Source: Desulfuromonadaceae bacterium (GTDB taxonomy: Bacteria; Desulfobacterota; Desulfuromonadia; Geobacterales; Pseudopelobacteraceae). Taken from it: a stretch of 64,000 nucleotides of DNA. The notes beneath the pieces are model-generated. The model saw only the letters and a list, made by a program, of their open reading frames with translations, ran no database searches and was not told the origin of the DNA. The stretch spans positions 62,001 to 126,000 of the forward strand of contig JAQTZV010000015.1 of assembly GCA_028687585.1 (NCBI GenBank), given 5' to 3'. How positions within the stretch are numbered: position 1 is the first letter of the stretch; each line of letters begins with the position of its first letter. Of this stretch, positions 54,323-63,329 are shown piece by piece. The translations under genes and the position numbers were made by a program.

Positions 54323-57300
54323 TTAAGCGTATTTCTGCCTGACGGCAGGGTTACGCACATAGACTCCAAATAGTGTGAACTCCAGGTTTCCTGCATCAAG
54401 CAAGGTCTGGTACATGCCGAAAGGCAAGTCCCGAGTGACCTCTCTGCCGCCTTCACAATGGATGACGGCAATGCATGGTGGAGTTGGAGCCGGCTCCTGT
54501 CTGGTGATAGCAAGTTGGATGATGTTGCTTTTGATCGGCGCTTCTCCCTTGTTATTCCCCCTAACTTTGGCGTTCTCATGCTGGGTCATCTTCTTCAACA
54601 GGGACGACGGGTCCGTGTAGTTGAAGTTCCCCTCCTTGAGCGCCTTGGTCATCAGAGATGAAAACGACTGGCTGCTGCTGCATTCAGACGGGTCGATGTC
54701 CGGTGTTTCCCCTTCCGCGAGTTTGGCTACCATCCTCTTCTCCAGGGTATAGGCAAGCTGCAGCGCCTGGACTTCCGAAGAGGTGAGATACCAATAACGG
54801 ACGGGACGAACTTCCCCGAACTGGACCCGGTGGATGTCAGCAGTATTGACGCGACGGATTCTCCCGTCTCCCTGTTCAGCCAGTCTGGTATTGGACGTAT
54901 AATCGTACCAGACGAGGTTGTTGAACTGGGATAGGTTGAGACCCGTGGCGACCCGGTGGAACGAAACGACAACAACCTGAGCCGTCACCTGCTCGAACCA
55001 CTCGACCAGTTTTTCAGGTGCTACCGAGTCGGGAAGTACCTCCACACTGGCGTACTGCACGTTATCCCGAAGGATTCGTTTCAGGACGGGGCGCATGTCG
55101 ATCTTTTGCGTGTTGCCGGTATAAACCAGCAAACGCTCTCCCCGATCAATCACCCCTTGGGCGATACCGATCAGTTTTTCTTCTTTTTCCAGTAATAACT
55201 CCCCGTCGGGAAGCGACAGCCGGTGCAGCGTGCCGAGCGGAATATCCCGCAGTTTCAGTTCGTCGTTGTAATGCCGGAACGTGTCGCTGACGCGCAGAAA
55301 CGCGGCATTGCGGACTGCTGCAGCTGCCAGGAGGTCTTCCGGCGGCAGGTCTGCCTTGTCGATGATGTTTTCGATGCTCCGGTGACAGGTTTCCACCAGG
55401 GCGTGTGATTGATACTTGATGACTTCCCGTTCCACCGGTGGGAGATCGTCGAAGTCGTCACTGTCCACGTTGACGAAGTTGGGAATTGTAAAGATCAGGG
55501 CTGCCGGCGAGATGCCAGCCGTATCGTAGGTGGTGACACGCTCCGATTCGCGGTGACGGTTTTTTTCGTCGGTTTTCCTGACGGTCTTAAACGCTCCATA
55601 CTTGGTCTGGAAATCAGTAGCGGACTTCATGTCCCAGCCCGCATCCCGCATCTGCTGTGGATTCAAACCCCACAGGATGTTGTAGATGGATTTCGCCATG
55701 CCGTTAGTCACGGTGGCGGTGAGGGCGAGAACCTTTTTGGCGGTTGCGGCAAGTCGGATGAACGCGGTTCCCTGATTGCTCATCAGGTTGGCCGCATTAT
55801 GGACTTCGTCGAAGATTGCAAGATCGAACGGTATTCGCTTCAAGAGCCGGATGTACGGAAGCTGCTTGTTGTGCGTCCGGGCTTCCGTGGCGGTGCCGTT
55901 GTTCTCGATTTCGCTGATCCAGCGACGATAGGTCATCTCCGGTCGGTCATTTTCTGGAATATAGGTGAAGAGTGGTTCGCCGCAGTACGAGCATTTGGGT
56001 TTGTCCCCTTTGCGGATCTTCTCAGCCAGAGGCGAACGGCAGGAGGGACAGACTTCCGCATATTCAACGGAGCTGTGCTCATCCTTCTTGACAATTGTTT
56101 TGCGACTCTTGATACAGAGCCGGTATTTTGGGTGCATCCTGAGCCGCGTATAGGCAATCAGGTAGAGACCATAGGGCCTGCTAACGGAGAGCTTTTTCAA
56201 AGCGTCCCAGGAGTCAATGACATGTACGGCGAATCCCTCGCTGGCATATTCTCGCACCAACTGGGGGATAAGCTGCGGTTCTGATACCATCACCGTGCGT
56301 TTTGCCCTGGTGAGGTACTTAACCGCTTTCGCGATCCATGTTTTGCCGGTGCCGGTATTGGCACGAATGCCAACGCCCCGGCGTCCGGAACGGTAGGCTT
56401 TGATGACCGCCTTGACCGCTTCCCGCTGTGGCGGGAGCAGACCGATCCCCTGTAGTTCATCGACCAGGTATGTTTCGTCCTGACCGATTTCATGGATGGG
56501 TTGGTACAATCGAGAAAGCTTCTGCAAAAGCACCGATGAAAGACGGCTGTTGAGTTCGTAATAATCAAACCCATGTTCACGGGCTGGTTGTACGTTCCCG
56601 TGGCGATCCATCAGAAATGCTTCTACTGTTGGCTTGCAGACGGTTGTCTCGCTATTGCTTTCCGGGTCTTTGAAGGTCTCGGTTTTAGTGATGACCATGA
56701 ATTTTGCCAGGAAGAATTCGCCATTGATGGTGACGGATTCAATCTGACTGTTCATGGCCGCAAGTTGGACGGCATGCGCCGTTCGTAGTGTTGAGATTGG
56801 TTGAATGCTGGTGTCATAGGACGACGGATACTGTCGGTCCAGCATCATGTCCGCTGCCTTGTCTATACGGATTTCGCACTCCCGGTAAAATTCCGTGAGG
56901 TCTCGTGCGGTCATAAGTGGGCGGTTGCTGCCGCTACTGCCGCCAAGGGAAAGTGTCTGGCGTTTGTTGCCCGGCACGGTGTATTTCACCCGTGTCGCAC
57001 CTTCCCCCAGGTTGGCAGCTGGCCAACTCTGATAACGGACATATTGATGGTAGATCTCACTGCTGTTGTCCTGATTCTTTGCCAGAAACACGACCACCTG
57101 CTTGAAGCGGGCGTATTCCTCACTCTGGAAGGCGTAGGCGAACGGAAATGTTCCCTGAATGATCTCAAGCAGTCTCCCTTTCAACTCATATTCGGGAATG
57201 ATGAGAACCATCACTCCTTCATATGCAAGTAGAGGAGCTGTCTTTTTCATCCAGGTAACAAGTTCGTTGCCGGCTGCCTTGTTGTAGGGCGGATTTAACA

Positions 57301-57682
57301 GGATCAGGTTGAACTTCCCGGAAATCTCCACGTCAAAGAACGACGTGTTGAGTTTCTGGGTTGCCCCGTGGATTTTGTCGAATCGGTTGGTGTCCAGTTC
57401 AACAGCATAGGAGAGGATTTCGTGTGGTGAGCCGTTGGCAGCGGCATAGCGCCGTTTGAGCCAACGGGTTACCGTAGTAATAAATTCGCCCTCACCCGCG
57501 CAGGGGTCAAGGACAGAAATAGTTTTAAGGGCATTGTAGCGCCGGTTTTTCCAGCCAAATGATGGCTCCACAATGTGAAGAACCGTCTGGATATCAGTTG
57601 GAAAGGTCGGGTAGAAACCCTTATTCAGTTCGTTCCCCCGAGTTCGGGAAAACGAGCTGTTAATGGTGTTTGTGAGTTCCAT
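54323..57682 (-). CDS. DNA methyltransferase-helicase fusion (DUF6094-like)
   Basis: A 1,119-aa protein. The N-terminal methyltransferase has GFYPTFPTDI near residue 22, motif I LDPCAGEGEF near 56 and catalytic LNPPYN near 128, suggesting adenine-N6 transfer. After residue 420 comes an SF2 helicase: Walker A ANTGTGKTW near 443, a zinc ribbon insert (CPSCRSPL and CSYCGEPL near 540-565), DEVH near 624, ALTATVTNG near 652 and a helicase-C segment QGDGRIRRVN near 938. ATG 57682 follows AAGGAGAC. It may protect or remodel the element's DNA during transfer. No nuclease domain is visible. Confidence 0.82.
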   Translation of the reverse strand: MELTNTINSSFSRTRGNELNKGFYPTFPTDIQTVLHIVEPSFGWKNRRYNALKTISVLDPCAGEGEFITTVTRWLKRRYAAANGSPHEILSYAVELDTNRFDKIHGATQKLNTSFFDVEISGKFNLILLNPPYNKAAGNELVTWMKKTAPLLAYEGVMVLIIPEYELKGRLLEIIQGTFPFAYAFQSEEYARFKQVVVFLAKNQDNSSEIYHQYVRYQSWPAANLGEGATRVKYTVPGNKRQTLSLGGSSGSNRPLMTARDLTEFYRECEIRIDKAADMMLDRQYPSSYDTSIQPISTLRTAHAVQLAAMNSQIESVTINGEFFLAKFMVITKTETFKDPESNSETTVCKPTVEAFLMDRHGNVQPAREHGFDYYELNSRLSSVLLQKLSRLYQPIHEIGQDETYLVDELQGIGLLPPQREAVKAVIKAYRSGRRGVGIRANTGTGKTWIAKAVKYLTRAKRTVMVSEPQLIPQLVREYASEGFAVHVIDSWDALKKLSVSRPYGLYLIAYTRLRMHPKYRLCIKSRKTIVKKDEHSSVEYAEVCPSCRSPLAEKIRKGDKPKCSYCGEPLFTYIPENDRPEMTYRRWISEIENNGTATEARTHNKQLPYIRLLKRIPFDLAIFDEVHNAANLMSNQGTAFIRLAATAKKVLALTATVTNGMAKSIYNILWGLNPQQMRDAGWDMKSATDFQTKYGAFKTVRKTDEKNRHRESERVTTYDTAGISPAALIFTIPNFVNVDSDDFDDLPPVEREVIKYQSHALVETCHRSIENIIDKADLPPEDLLAAAAVRNAAFLRVSDTFRHYNDELKLRDIPLGTLHRLSLPDGELLLEKEEKLIGIAQGVIDRGERLLVYTGNTQKIDMRPVLKRILRDNVQYASVEVLPDSVAPEKLVEWFEQVTAQVVVVSFHRVATGLNLSQFNNLVWYDYTSNTRLAEQGDGRIRRVNTADIHRVQFGEVRPVRYWYLTSSEVQALQLAYTLEKRMVAKLAEGETPDIDPSECSSSQSFSSLMTKALKEGNFNYTDPSSLLKKMTQHENAKVRGNNKGEAPIKSNIIQLAITRQEPAPTPPCIAVIHCEGGREVTRDLPFGMYQTLLDAGNLEFTLFGVYVRNPAVRQKYA

Positions 57683-57696
57683 GCCTGTCTCCTTAA

Positions 57697-57773
57697 ATAG
57701 TAAGAGGGCAGACAGAGATGACACCCCTACCTTTGAGGGAGGAGGTCAAAACCGCCTACCCCCGAGCGGGATA
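57697..57773 (-). promoter_or_regulatory. leader region E before the methyltransferase-helicase
   Basis: The segment is rich in C/G runs that pair in part (CCCC... with GGGAGGAGG, and CCCGCTCGGG). It matches the other leaders in place and composition, but the two-tier stem is less regular. Confidence 0.4.
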
Positions 57774-57794
57774 GATAAATGTCACTTTTTAGTT

Positions 57795-58064
57795 TCAGTG
57801 GTCCCAGTAACGCCGATCATACCAGCGCCCATTGATTTTGATCCGGTTGTCCGGATTGATGGGGACGTTACGATCATAGCTGCCGTCCTCCTTGTGGACT
57901 GAACAGCGTCCCATCTTTCCTTCAACTGTACCGTCGAAACCGGATACGTAAAACTGCCACGCTCCGCGACGGCCATTCGAGTAGATTTCACGATTCTGGA
58001 CGTAACCGTTTCTGATGATCCGGCGTTCCCAGTTGTCTGCTACCCGTTCAATGGGATAGTTCAT
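57795..58064 (-). CDS. small basic protein, 89 aa
   Basis: An 89-aa product, MNYPIERVADNWERRIIRNG onward, rich in Arg, Tyr and Trp and ending in GRWYDRRYWDH. AAGGAGG precedes ATG 58064. It overlaps the upstream gene by 17 bases. The basic aromatic composition would suit nucleic-acid binding, but no family is recognised. Confidence 0.65.
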   Translation of the reverse strand: MNYPIERVADNWERRIIRNGYVQNREIYSNGRRGAWQFYVSGFDGTVEGKMGRCSVHKEDGSYDRNVPINPDNRIKINGRWYDRRYWDH

Positions 58065-58614
58065 GGCGTTCCTCCTTCTCGATAGTAAAATGCGCTGTTG
58101 CGGGAGGCATCTTGAGTCCGCCATACTTGAGCCGATTAACTATCTCCGACTTCAGTTCGCGGGCACGAAACTTCCAGCAGCGCTTGATTCCAACCAACGG
58201 TTCAATCTCCATAGACACTTCATTGAACAGTGCCTCGTACCAGTCGCGATGAACGAACTCCCTCTGGTCAAGTATCCTGCTGAAGACCTGGTAACAGTCC
58301 TCCTTCGAGTTGCCGATCAGAAACGATGAGTCTGTCGATGGCGTGATATACGCCCCCGAATACCCTTCGCCCATCTTTGGAATGACACGCAGGGGATGGC
58401 TACTCCATACGTTGATAGGTCCAATGGCATTATCATGACATTCAAGGGCACCTTTCATGGCGAGAATCTGGGCAAAAGCCCTGATCTCTTGAGTTGGCCC
58501 GTAGACGTTAAGATAGAAAATATTGCGGGCACCAGGAACTGAGTCATCCAGGATTAGATCCTGGCAGATGACAGTTGCTGACGCCTTGTCGTTGGCAATG
58601 GTTGTTTTTTTCAT
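58048..58614 (-). CDS. protein of unknown function, 188 aa
   Basis: A 188-aa protein with AAAAGGAG before ATG 58614. It contains ARNIFYLNVYGPTQEIRAFAQ near residue 30 and a longer helical C-terminus with KFRARELKSEIVNRL. Nothing catalytic is visible. It lies between radC and the basic 89-aa gene, whose start it overlaps. Confidence 0.65.
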   Translation of the reverse strand: MKKTTIANDKASATVICQDLILDDSVPGARNIFYLNVYGPTQEIRAFAQILAMKGALECHDNAIGPINVWSSHPLRVIPKMGEGYSGAYITPSTDSSFLIGNSKEDCYQVFSRILDQREFVHRDWYEALFNEVSMEIEPLVGIKRCWKFRARELKSEIVNRLKYGGLKMPPATAHFTIEKEERHELSH

Positions 58615-58642
58615 TTTCAGCTCCTTTTCTTCCAAAATATGG

Positions 58643-59140
58643 TCACCCCATCAAACCATCTTCGACAAATGATATGAAACCATCTGCGCCGATAATAATG
58701 TGATCCAGGACGTGAATACCGATCAGCTGCCCGCATTCTATTAAACGGCGAGTGATCAAACGGTCTTCATTACTGGGTGTGGGGTCACCTGTCGGATGAT
58801 TATGCAGGAGTAAAATGGCAGCCGCATTTGATAACAATGCGGTTTTGAATACTTCTCTGGGGTGAACGATGCTTTGATTAAGAGAGCCAATTGAAACAGT
58901 TTCTTTGCACATGATCCGGTTTTTCCCATCAAGGTGTAATGTTATGAAATGCTCTTTGGTCTCATTATTGAGGTCACGGAACATTTCAAACACCTGGGCG
59001 GGACGTGTAAAGCGAGTATTTACCCACAAAGGAGCATCTTCTCGTATGACAACTGTTTTCATTACCGGGTGGATCTCTTTGATAGTTATCTTGTGTGTAA
59101 TCGGAGTTGATTCAACTCCAAAAAGATTGTGCTGTGTCAT
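58643..59140 (-). CDS. radC: RadC-like JAB/MPN-domain protein
   Basis: A 165-aa RadC-type protein with the JAMM metal motif in HNHPTGDPTPSNED near residue 113 and an upstream glutamate in KETVSIG near 83. The helix-hairpin-helix of full-length chromosomal RadC is missing, which is typical of the plasmid and ICE form. Its role is unresolved; older links to DNA repair are disputed. AAAAAGGAG precedes ATG 59140, and a leader hairpin lies just upstream. Confidence 0.92.
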   Translation of the reverse strand: MTQHNLFGVESTPITHKITIKEIHPVMKTVVIREDAPLWVNTRFTRPAQVFEMFRDLNNETKEHFITLHLDGKNRIMCKETVSIGSLNQSIVHPREVFKTALLSNAAAILLLHNHPTGDPTPSNEDRLITRRLIECGQLIGIHVLDHIIIGADGFISFVEDGLMG

Positions 59141-59170
59141 GGTTCTCTCCTTTTTAGATGGCAGAGTGAA

Positions 59171-59218
59171 CGCACGTATCCCGGCAGGGACGTGTGTTTC
59201 CGCCCTGCTGGGTAGGTT
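59171..59218 (-). promoter_or_regulatory. leader hairpin D, upstream of radC
   Basis: GCACGTATCCC (about 59172-59182) pairs with GGGACGTGTG (about 59187-59196), with flanking C/G-rich runs and the transcript-sense 5' motif ACCCAGCAGGG. This is the gene for which the radC RNA motif was named. Confidence 0.7.
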
Positions 59219-59227
59219 ATTTGTTTG

Positions 59228-60016
59228 TTAATCCCTTTCTTTGAAAATTGCCGTTGTAGGGTTGACCAGGAGCCAATAATCACCGTTGGCGCATCCTGGA
59301 TACTCTGATGAGAACCAGGCTCGATAAATAGTATCATCGCAGAGTTTGCACTCTACTTTGAGATCGCGTCCGGTCTTTTTGGTACTGTTCCACCCTCCAC
59401 CTGCATCGTACGAGTAATTAGACTTCTCCGCGAATGCAGTTTTGATGTTGGCAATAACGTAATCAGGGAATTTTCCGGTTATGCTTGTCACCGTATATCC
59501 GTAGTTTTGGAGATACTCATTGGGTGTCGCTAGCAGCTTCGCTTTTAGGTCTTCCCAGACTCCAGGATAAAACCTGTTGGCTAAATTTCTGACTTTCTCC
59601 ACCATATCCTTATCCGGAACGGGCTCAATTGAGACCAGATGATAAAGATCCTCTGCATCAAATGGAAAACCAGTTCGGGCAGTATTGGTATGGCAGAGCA
59701 TCCCGCTTTTTGTGACAAAAAGCCGGAATTCGTGGACCGGTTTTTCTGCTGTTTTATGCCTTCTGTTGTTCTGTAGCGATATTTGCGTATCAAAACAGAG
59801 GCGCATTTTCCCATGTCTGATTTCAGAAGGAATTGATTCCCAGGCGGCTACTACGGTTGAATGGCTTTTGGGGCCATTTGGTAGCGTTACCAGATTGGGA
59901 TTTACAGGCAAAGCCGGTGTAGGTGGTTGGTACGTGTTTTCCAAGTCGAAATCATACAAGATAGGATTCAGATCGATCGATCCCATTCCTTGGAAACTGA
60001 TAGTGAGTTGTTCCAC
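59228..60016 (-). CDS. protein of unknown function, 262 aa, GTG start
   Basis: A 262-aa protein starting at GTG 60016, with AAAGGAGG upstream. The N-terminal part is proline-rich (YQPPTPALPVNPN near residue 29). The middle has HEFRLFVTKSGMLCHTNTARTG, and a C-terminal cysteine pair lies in ECKLCDD. No family is recognised. It lies between the VWA gene and radC. Confidence 0.68.
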   Translation of the reverse strand: MEQLTISFQGMGSIDLNPILYDFDLENTYQPPTPALPVNPNLVTLPNGPKSHSTVVAAWESIPSEIRHGKMRLCFDTQISLQNNRRHKTAEKPVHEFRLFVTKSGMLCHTNTARTGFPFDAEDLYHLVSIEPVPDKDMVEKVRNLANRFYPGVWEDLKAKLLATPNEYLQNYGYTVTSITGKFPDYVIANIKTAFAEKSNYSYDAGGGWNSTKKTGRDLKVECKLCDDTIYRAWFSSEYPGCANGDYWLLVNPTTAIFKERD

Positions 60017-60044
60017 AGTGTCCTCCTTTGCTCTTGTAGAGAAG

Positions 60045-60091
60045 GCAGAACATTCCCGCTGCCGGGGAATGATCTGCTCCCCGGGTGGGTT
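60045..60091 (-). promoter_or_regulatory. leader hairpin C, long stem
   Basis: GCAGAACATTCCC (60045-60057) pairs with GGGAATGATCTGC (about 60065-60077), and the transcript-sense 5' flank reads AACCCACCCGGGGA. It precedes the GTG-started 262-aa gene. Confidence 0.78.
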
Positions 60092-60097
60092 GTGAAT

Positions 60098-61828
60098 TTA
60101 GCGTTTAGTCAGCAACTCCTCCATAACCCCAAACATTGCTGCCGGAAGTTCCTCGATGGTGTTGATGATTCGGTTGTTTTTCCAGTAATTTTTCACCCCG
60201 CTGTGCATGATGCCGATGGCGGCGATCTCAATACCTTCCTTCATGGTTCTCTGTGTAGCGGCATGTGTTTCAGATCCGTTACATGGACAGCCGTCAGTCA
60301 GGATAAGCATGACCTTTCTAGGTTCCGAGCGTTGCAAAAGCATTGCTCGTGCAGCCCAAATAGCCATATGCGTGGGAGTCCCATCAAAGGGATAATGGTT
60401 GAAACATTCGGACAAGGGCTTCTTGCCGAAGTCAACGAGGATGTTGACTTCAGGCTGATTGGATTTCCCGCTGAACTCAAGAGAACAGACGGAAACTCCT
60501 TTCAGTCCAAATAAGGTGTTGTGTAAGGCAAACGCCGCTGCATTAGCGACATCGTACTTGTCATCCATGCTGCCCGATAAATCGAGCATTACGGTGACAG
60601 CGGTGTTAATTTCAACCGTCTCGATCTTCTTTCTGAATATTTTAGGGTCACCGGTTGCCATTTTTACCAGTTTACTGGTTGCCAATTTGCGCCCGGATGA
60701 GCCAAAAGATCCCGGTTGACGTTTGATTGATTGAAGTTGCCCCATTATGCGTGCCCGCATTCTGGATGACGCGGAAATAGCTTCAACCTCGTCCAGTTTA
60801 CCGAACCTGCTTTTCAGCCTTCCGATTTCAGGAAATGAGGGGACACTTCTCATGTCGATGGAGCTGGTTTGAGCGGCCATGTTGTTAAGCTCCGACTGAA
60901 TTAGTTCGGAGAGATCTCCATAGCCTGTGGAATTATCGAGCATTGCTTCGATCTGTTCCGGGGTGGGGCGTTCTCCACCTACGGAGCCAGCACCGTGTCC
61001 GCCAGAGCATAAATCACTACTTTGGTTAGACTGGTTTTGTTCCTGCTGGTTGTCTGACTTTGGCGAGCTCTTGTCTTCTTCAGCCTCGCTTCCGGCATCC
61101 TGATCGAACTCCTGCTCCGATTCGTTCTCACCTTGTTGTGAGGATCCTCCATTACATGCCTGACCACCTTCTTGCTGGCCTTGCTGCTGCTCCTGCTGTT
61201 GCTGATGTTGTGCAGATGATGGAGGAGGTGGGGGATTCTTCTGCTGGATGAGAAGGTCAATAATCTTTTGAGACATTTTTTCAGTGTCTTTAGTGTTTTT
61301 GAGTTTGGGAATGTCCTTGATGATGGCATCTACGTCATCGATGAATTCTTGACCAAAGGCGTCATCCATCATCTCGTTGCAGATTTCCTCAAGGGGGAGT
61401 ATCGCGCTCTGATTAAGCAGTTTCCCCCTGCCATATGCCATAACCTTGCAAAGCATGGCATGTGGCAATTCTTTTGGCTCAAGGCTTCCCTTGTTGACAT
61501 AGTGAGTGGTGACAGCATCAAGATTGAAGCGTGTCCCTGGTCGTTCCTTTATGCTCTCTGTTTCAATCCGAATATCCTCGATGACGTTCATCATGTCGCC
61601 GAGGAACCCGGCAGGTTTACTTCCTGTCGTATGGTTTTTATGCCCGATTTCATGAAATACGAGACCGGTCATAAGCATTCGCCCAAGCGGTGTTGCCGGC
61701 ATACGGGCGATATTGATTGCAGAACCATCAGAAGCGCAGTTGGAACAATCTCCACTTACGGTTACTTTTATCTTTGAGTCGCGACTTAACACCATTGCCA
61801 GGCCTGCGAGCTCTTGATCTCGTATCAT
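60098..61828 (-). CDS. CobT-like VWA-domain protein
   Basis: A 576-aa protein. A metalloprotease-like HEIGH lies near residue 58. A low-complexity Gln/Ser/Glu/Pro-rich linker spans about 190-300. The C-terminal von Willebrand A domain has MIDAS motif DLSGSMDD near 414, a threonine in DGTPTH near 475 and TDGCPC near 502. The layout matches CobT, the partner of the CobS AAA ATPase in cobalt chelatase, but no cobalamin genes are near. The MoxR/CobS-like gene at 63326 is its probable partner in a chaperone-like complex. ATG 61828 has AAGGAG upstream. Confidence 0.85.
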   Translation of the reverse strand: MIRDQELAGLAMVLSRDSKIKVTVSGDCSNCASDGSAINIARMPATPLGRMLMTGLVFHEIGHKNHTTGSKPAGFLGDMMNVIEDIRIETESIKERPGTRFNLDAVTTHYVNKGSLEPKELPHAMLCKVMAYGRGKLLNQSAILPLEEICNEMMDDAFGQEFIDDVDAIIKDIPKLKNTKDTEKMSQKIIDLLIQQKNPPPPPSSAQHQQQQEQQQGQQEGGQACNGGSSQQGENESEQEFDQDAGSEAEEDKSSPKSDNQQEQNQSNQSSDLCSGGHGAGSVGGERPTPEQIEAMLDNSTGYGDLSELIQSELNNMAAQTSSIDMRSVPSFPEIGRLKSRFGKLDEVEAISASSRMRARIMGQLQSIKRQPGSFGSSGRKLATSKLVKMATGDPKIFRKKIETVEINTAVTVMLDLSGSMDDKYDVANAAAFALHNTLFGLKGVSVCSLEFSGKSNQPEVNILVDFGKKPLSECFNHYPFDGTPTHMAIWAARAMLLQRSEPRKVMLILTDGCPCNGSETHAATQRTMKEGIEIAAIGIMHSGVKNYWKNNRIINTIEELPAAMFGVMEELLTKR

Positions 61829-61860
61829 CGTGTTCTCCTTGTCGTAGTCAGATACCGTAA

Positions 61861-61911
61861 CAGGGAGAAAACAATCCCGGACGGGGAATGTCTTCTCCCT
61901 GCCCGGATCTT
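61861..61911 (-). promoter_or_regulatory. leader hairpin A, nested two-tier stem
   Basis: CAGGGAGAAAACA (61861-61873) pairs with TGTCTTCTCCCTG (about 61889-61901), one mismatch. Inner TCCC/GGGGA lies between. It precedes the VWA gene ribosome site. Confidence 0.8.
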
Positions 61912-61922
61912 TTTGAAATTGG

Positions 61923-62858
61923 TTAGAAGTCCCAGGTAATCGGTGCAACATCACCTGAGTTCTGTGAATTGATTAGTGCCGCCGGAATAACGTATTCCGG
62001 TGCTTCTTCAATGATCTCTTCTTCGATCTCCGCCTCAACAGGAACATCCCGGCCAATATTGGCGAGCTGTCTACCCACGAGCCCGGCCACCATATTGAGG
62101 TCAGTACCTTTAATGGAGCCATTTTTCGGGAGTTTCGCCAGAGTATCGTCTATTACTTGGATGGTATCGACTATTCCTTGGTCGAGAAAAGACAAACCAG
62201 CCAGTTTTTCGCGAATGGCTCTGATGGGTCGGAGTGCTTTTCGTGTTACCTCCTGTTTGCCAATAAATGAAGTTTCATATGCTTGACGGGCTGCCTGCCT
62301 TACTTCATGACAAAGCTGCCCATACAAACTCCCCATCTCTTCATCAAGACCATTATTTTCGACATCTGCCGGAGCATTTACAGAAATTGCTGCGTAGTTG
62401 AAGGAAATGGCTTTCTGAATATGGCTTGGAGGTTCTATTGCTGCACGTATGATTGATGACCATTCGGGGGGATTTGAGTTAATCCATTTTTCGACTTCTA
62501 TGTCATAAACTGACAAGAACTCTGCTTTGGCAACATCAAATGCCCCTTTGATCCTCTGTAATTCCAGGTTAAGTTCTTCAACCTTCTCTTTTGGCACTGC
62601 ATACCCAGCCCCGACGAACCGCACACCATGTTGAAGGCAAAGCCGGTCGGCTTCACGTTTAAGTGATGCGAAGATCTTAACTGCCTCGGGGGATATAATA
62701 CGTTTGCTGCCAAGAGTAGCAAGGGTTCCTGGGGGGAGCTTGTCAACATTGATGCCGTTGCTTGCAAGATCTTCCAGGTGAAGTGCTTTTCGCCCTTGCC
62801 AAAGTGATACATGTAAAACTACGAGGATCATCTGATCAAGTATAGTCTGGATTTCCAT
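61923..62858 (-). CDS. DUF3150-family protein
   Basis: A 311-aa protein of the DUF3150 family, common in CobS/CobT-like gene clusters on mobile elements. It starts MEIQTILDQMILVVLHVSLWQGRKALH and has FVGAGYAVPKEKVEELN near residue 81. The rest is mostly helical. An acidic EEEIIEEAPEYV stretch precedes the C-terminal ITWDF. AAAAGGAG precedes ATG 62858. The last four or five residues resemble those of the next protein upstream (IKWDF), hinting at a shared interaction tail. Confidence 0.82.
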   Translation of the reverse strand: MEIQTILDQMILVVLHVSLWQGRKALHLEDLASNGINVDKLPPGTLATLGSKRIISPEAVKIFASLKREADRLCLQHGVRFVGAGYAVPKEKVEELNLELQRIKGAFDVAKAEFLSVYDIEVEKWINSNPPEWSSIIRAAIEPPSHIQKAISFNYAAISVNAPADVENNGLDEEMGSLYGQLCHEVRQAARQAYETSFIGKQEVTRKALRPIRAIREKLAGLSFLDQGIVDTIQVIDDTLAKLPKNGSIKGTDLNMVAGLVGRQLANIGRDVPVEAEIEEEIIEEAPEYVIPAALINSQNSGDVAPITWDF

Positions 62859-62884
62859 GGTGTTTTCTCCTTTTCCGTTGTTTT

Positions 62885-62938
62885 ACCCGTACAGGCAAGG
62901 AGACACCCCGCAGGGGATGTTTTCCTCCCTGCATGGGT
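62885..62938 (-). promoter_or_regulatory. leader hairpin B, nested two-tier stem
   Basis: Outer ACCC...GGGT, middle GCAAGGAGACA with TGTTTTCCTCCCTGC, and inner CCCC/GGGG stems nest around 62885-62938. The transcript-sense 5' flank reads AACCCATGCAGGGA, as in leader F. It precedes the DUF3150 gene. Confidence 0.8.
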
Positions 62939-62945
62939 TGATTAA

Positions 62946-63329
62946 TTAAAAATCCCATTTAATAGCGTCAGGTGATGCAGGCGCTTCGTTCCAGTTGACG
63001 ATTGGGGCTAAGCTTTTTGGAGGAACAACGGTTACATTTGGCTGAGAGGCTGGTACCACCTGCTGTTTCTGGCTGGACCAGCCTTTTTGCTCTGTGTATT
63101 CGTCCACAAAGGTGTAACCCTTGTTTTTCTTCTGATCTATTATCTTCTGCAGGTCTACATTGTTTCCCTGCTTTGCAGCTTGTTGGTGGATCAGCCCGGT
63201 TTTCCCCCAGAAGGTGTGAATTTCACAATTTCCGGTGACAGAACCAATCCAGTCTTTGCCACCAGATACTGACGATGCACGAAGATGAATTGCATACACG
63301 GTGTTCGGTGAAAGATTCGGGATGCTCAT
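62946..63329 (-). CDS. WGR-like domain protein, 127 aa
   Basis: A 127-aa protein. The N-terminal 80 residues resemble a WGR domain (TFWGKTGLIHQQAAKQG near residue 39, KKNKGYTFVDEYTE near 67), a module often found with nucleic-acid and ADP-ribosylation proteins. A flexible proline-rich tail ends IKWDF. ATG 63329 overlaps the stop of the AAA ATPase gene (ATGA). It may be an adaptor for the ATPase. Confidence 0.6.
   Translation of the reverse strand: MSIPNLSPNTVYAIHLRASSVSGGKDWIGSVTGNCEIHTFWGKTGLIHQQAAKQGNNVDLQKIIDQKKNKGYTFVDEYTEQKGWSSQKQQVVPASQPNVTVVPPKSLAPIVNWNEAPASPDAIKWDF

Noticed and set aside
55409..56284. A 291-codon plus-strand frame
   Set aside because: It lies wholly opposite the methyltransferase-helicase gene, has no ribosome site, and its product shows no domain. 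It is a shadow of the minus-strand gene.
60098..61828. Cobalt chelatase (cobalamin synthesis)
   Set aside because: CobS/CobT-like proteins are present but no CobN or other cobalamin gene is near; these families are widely used for other purposes.
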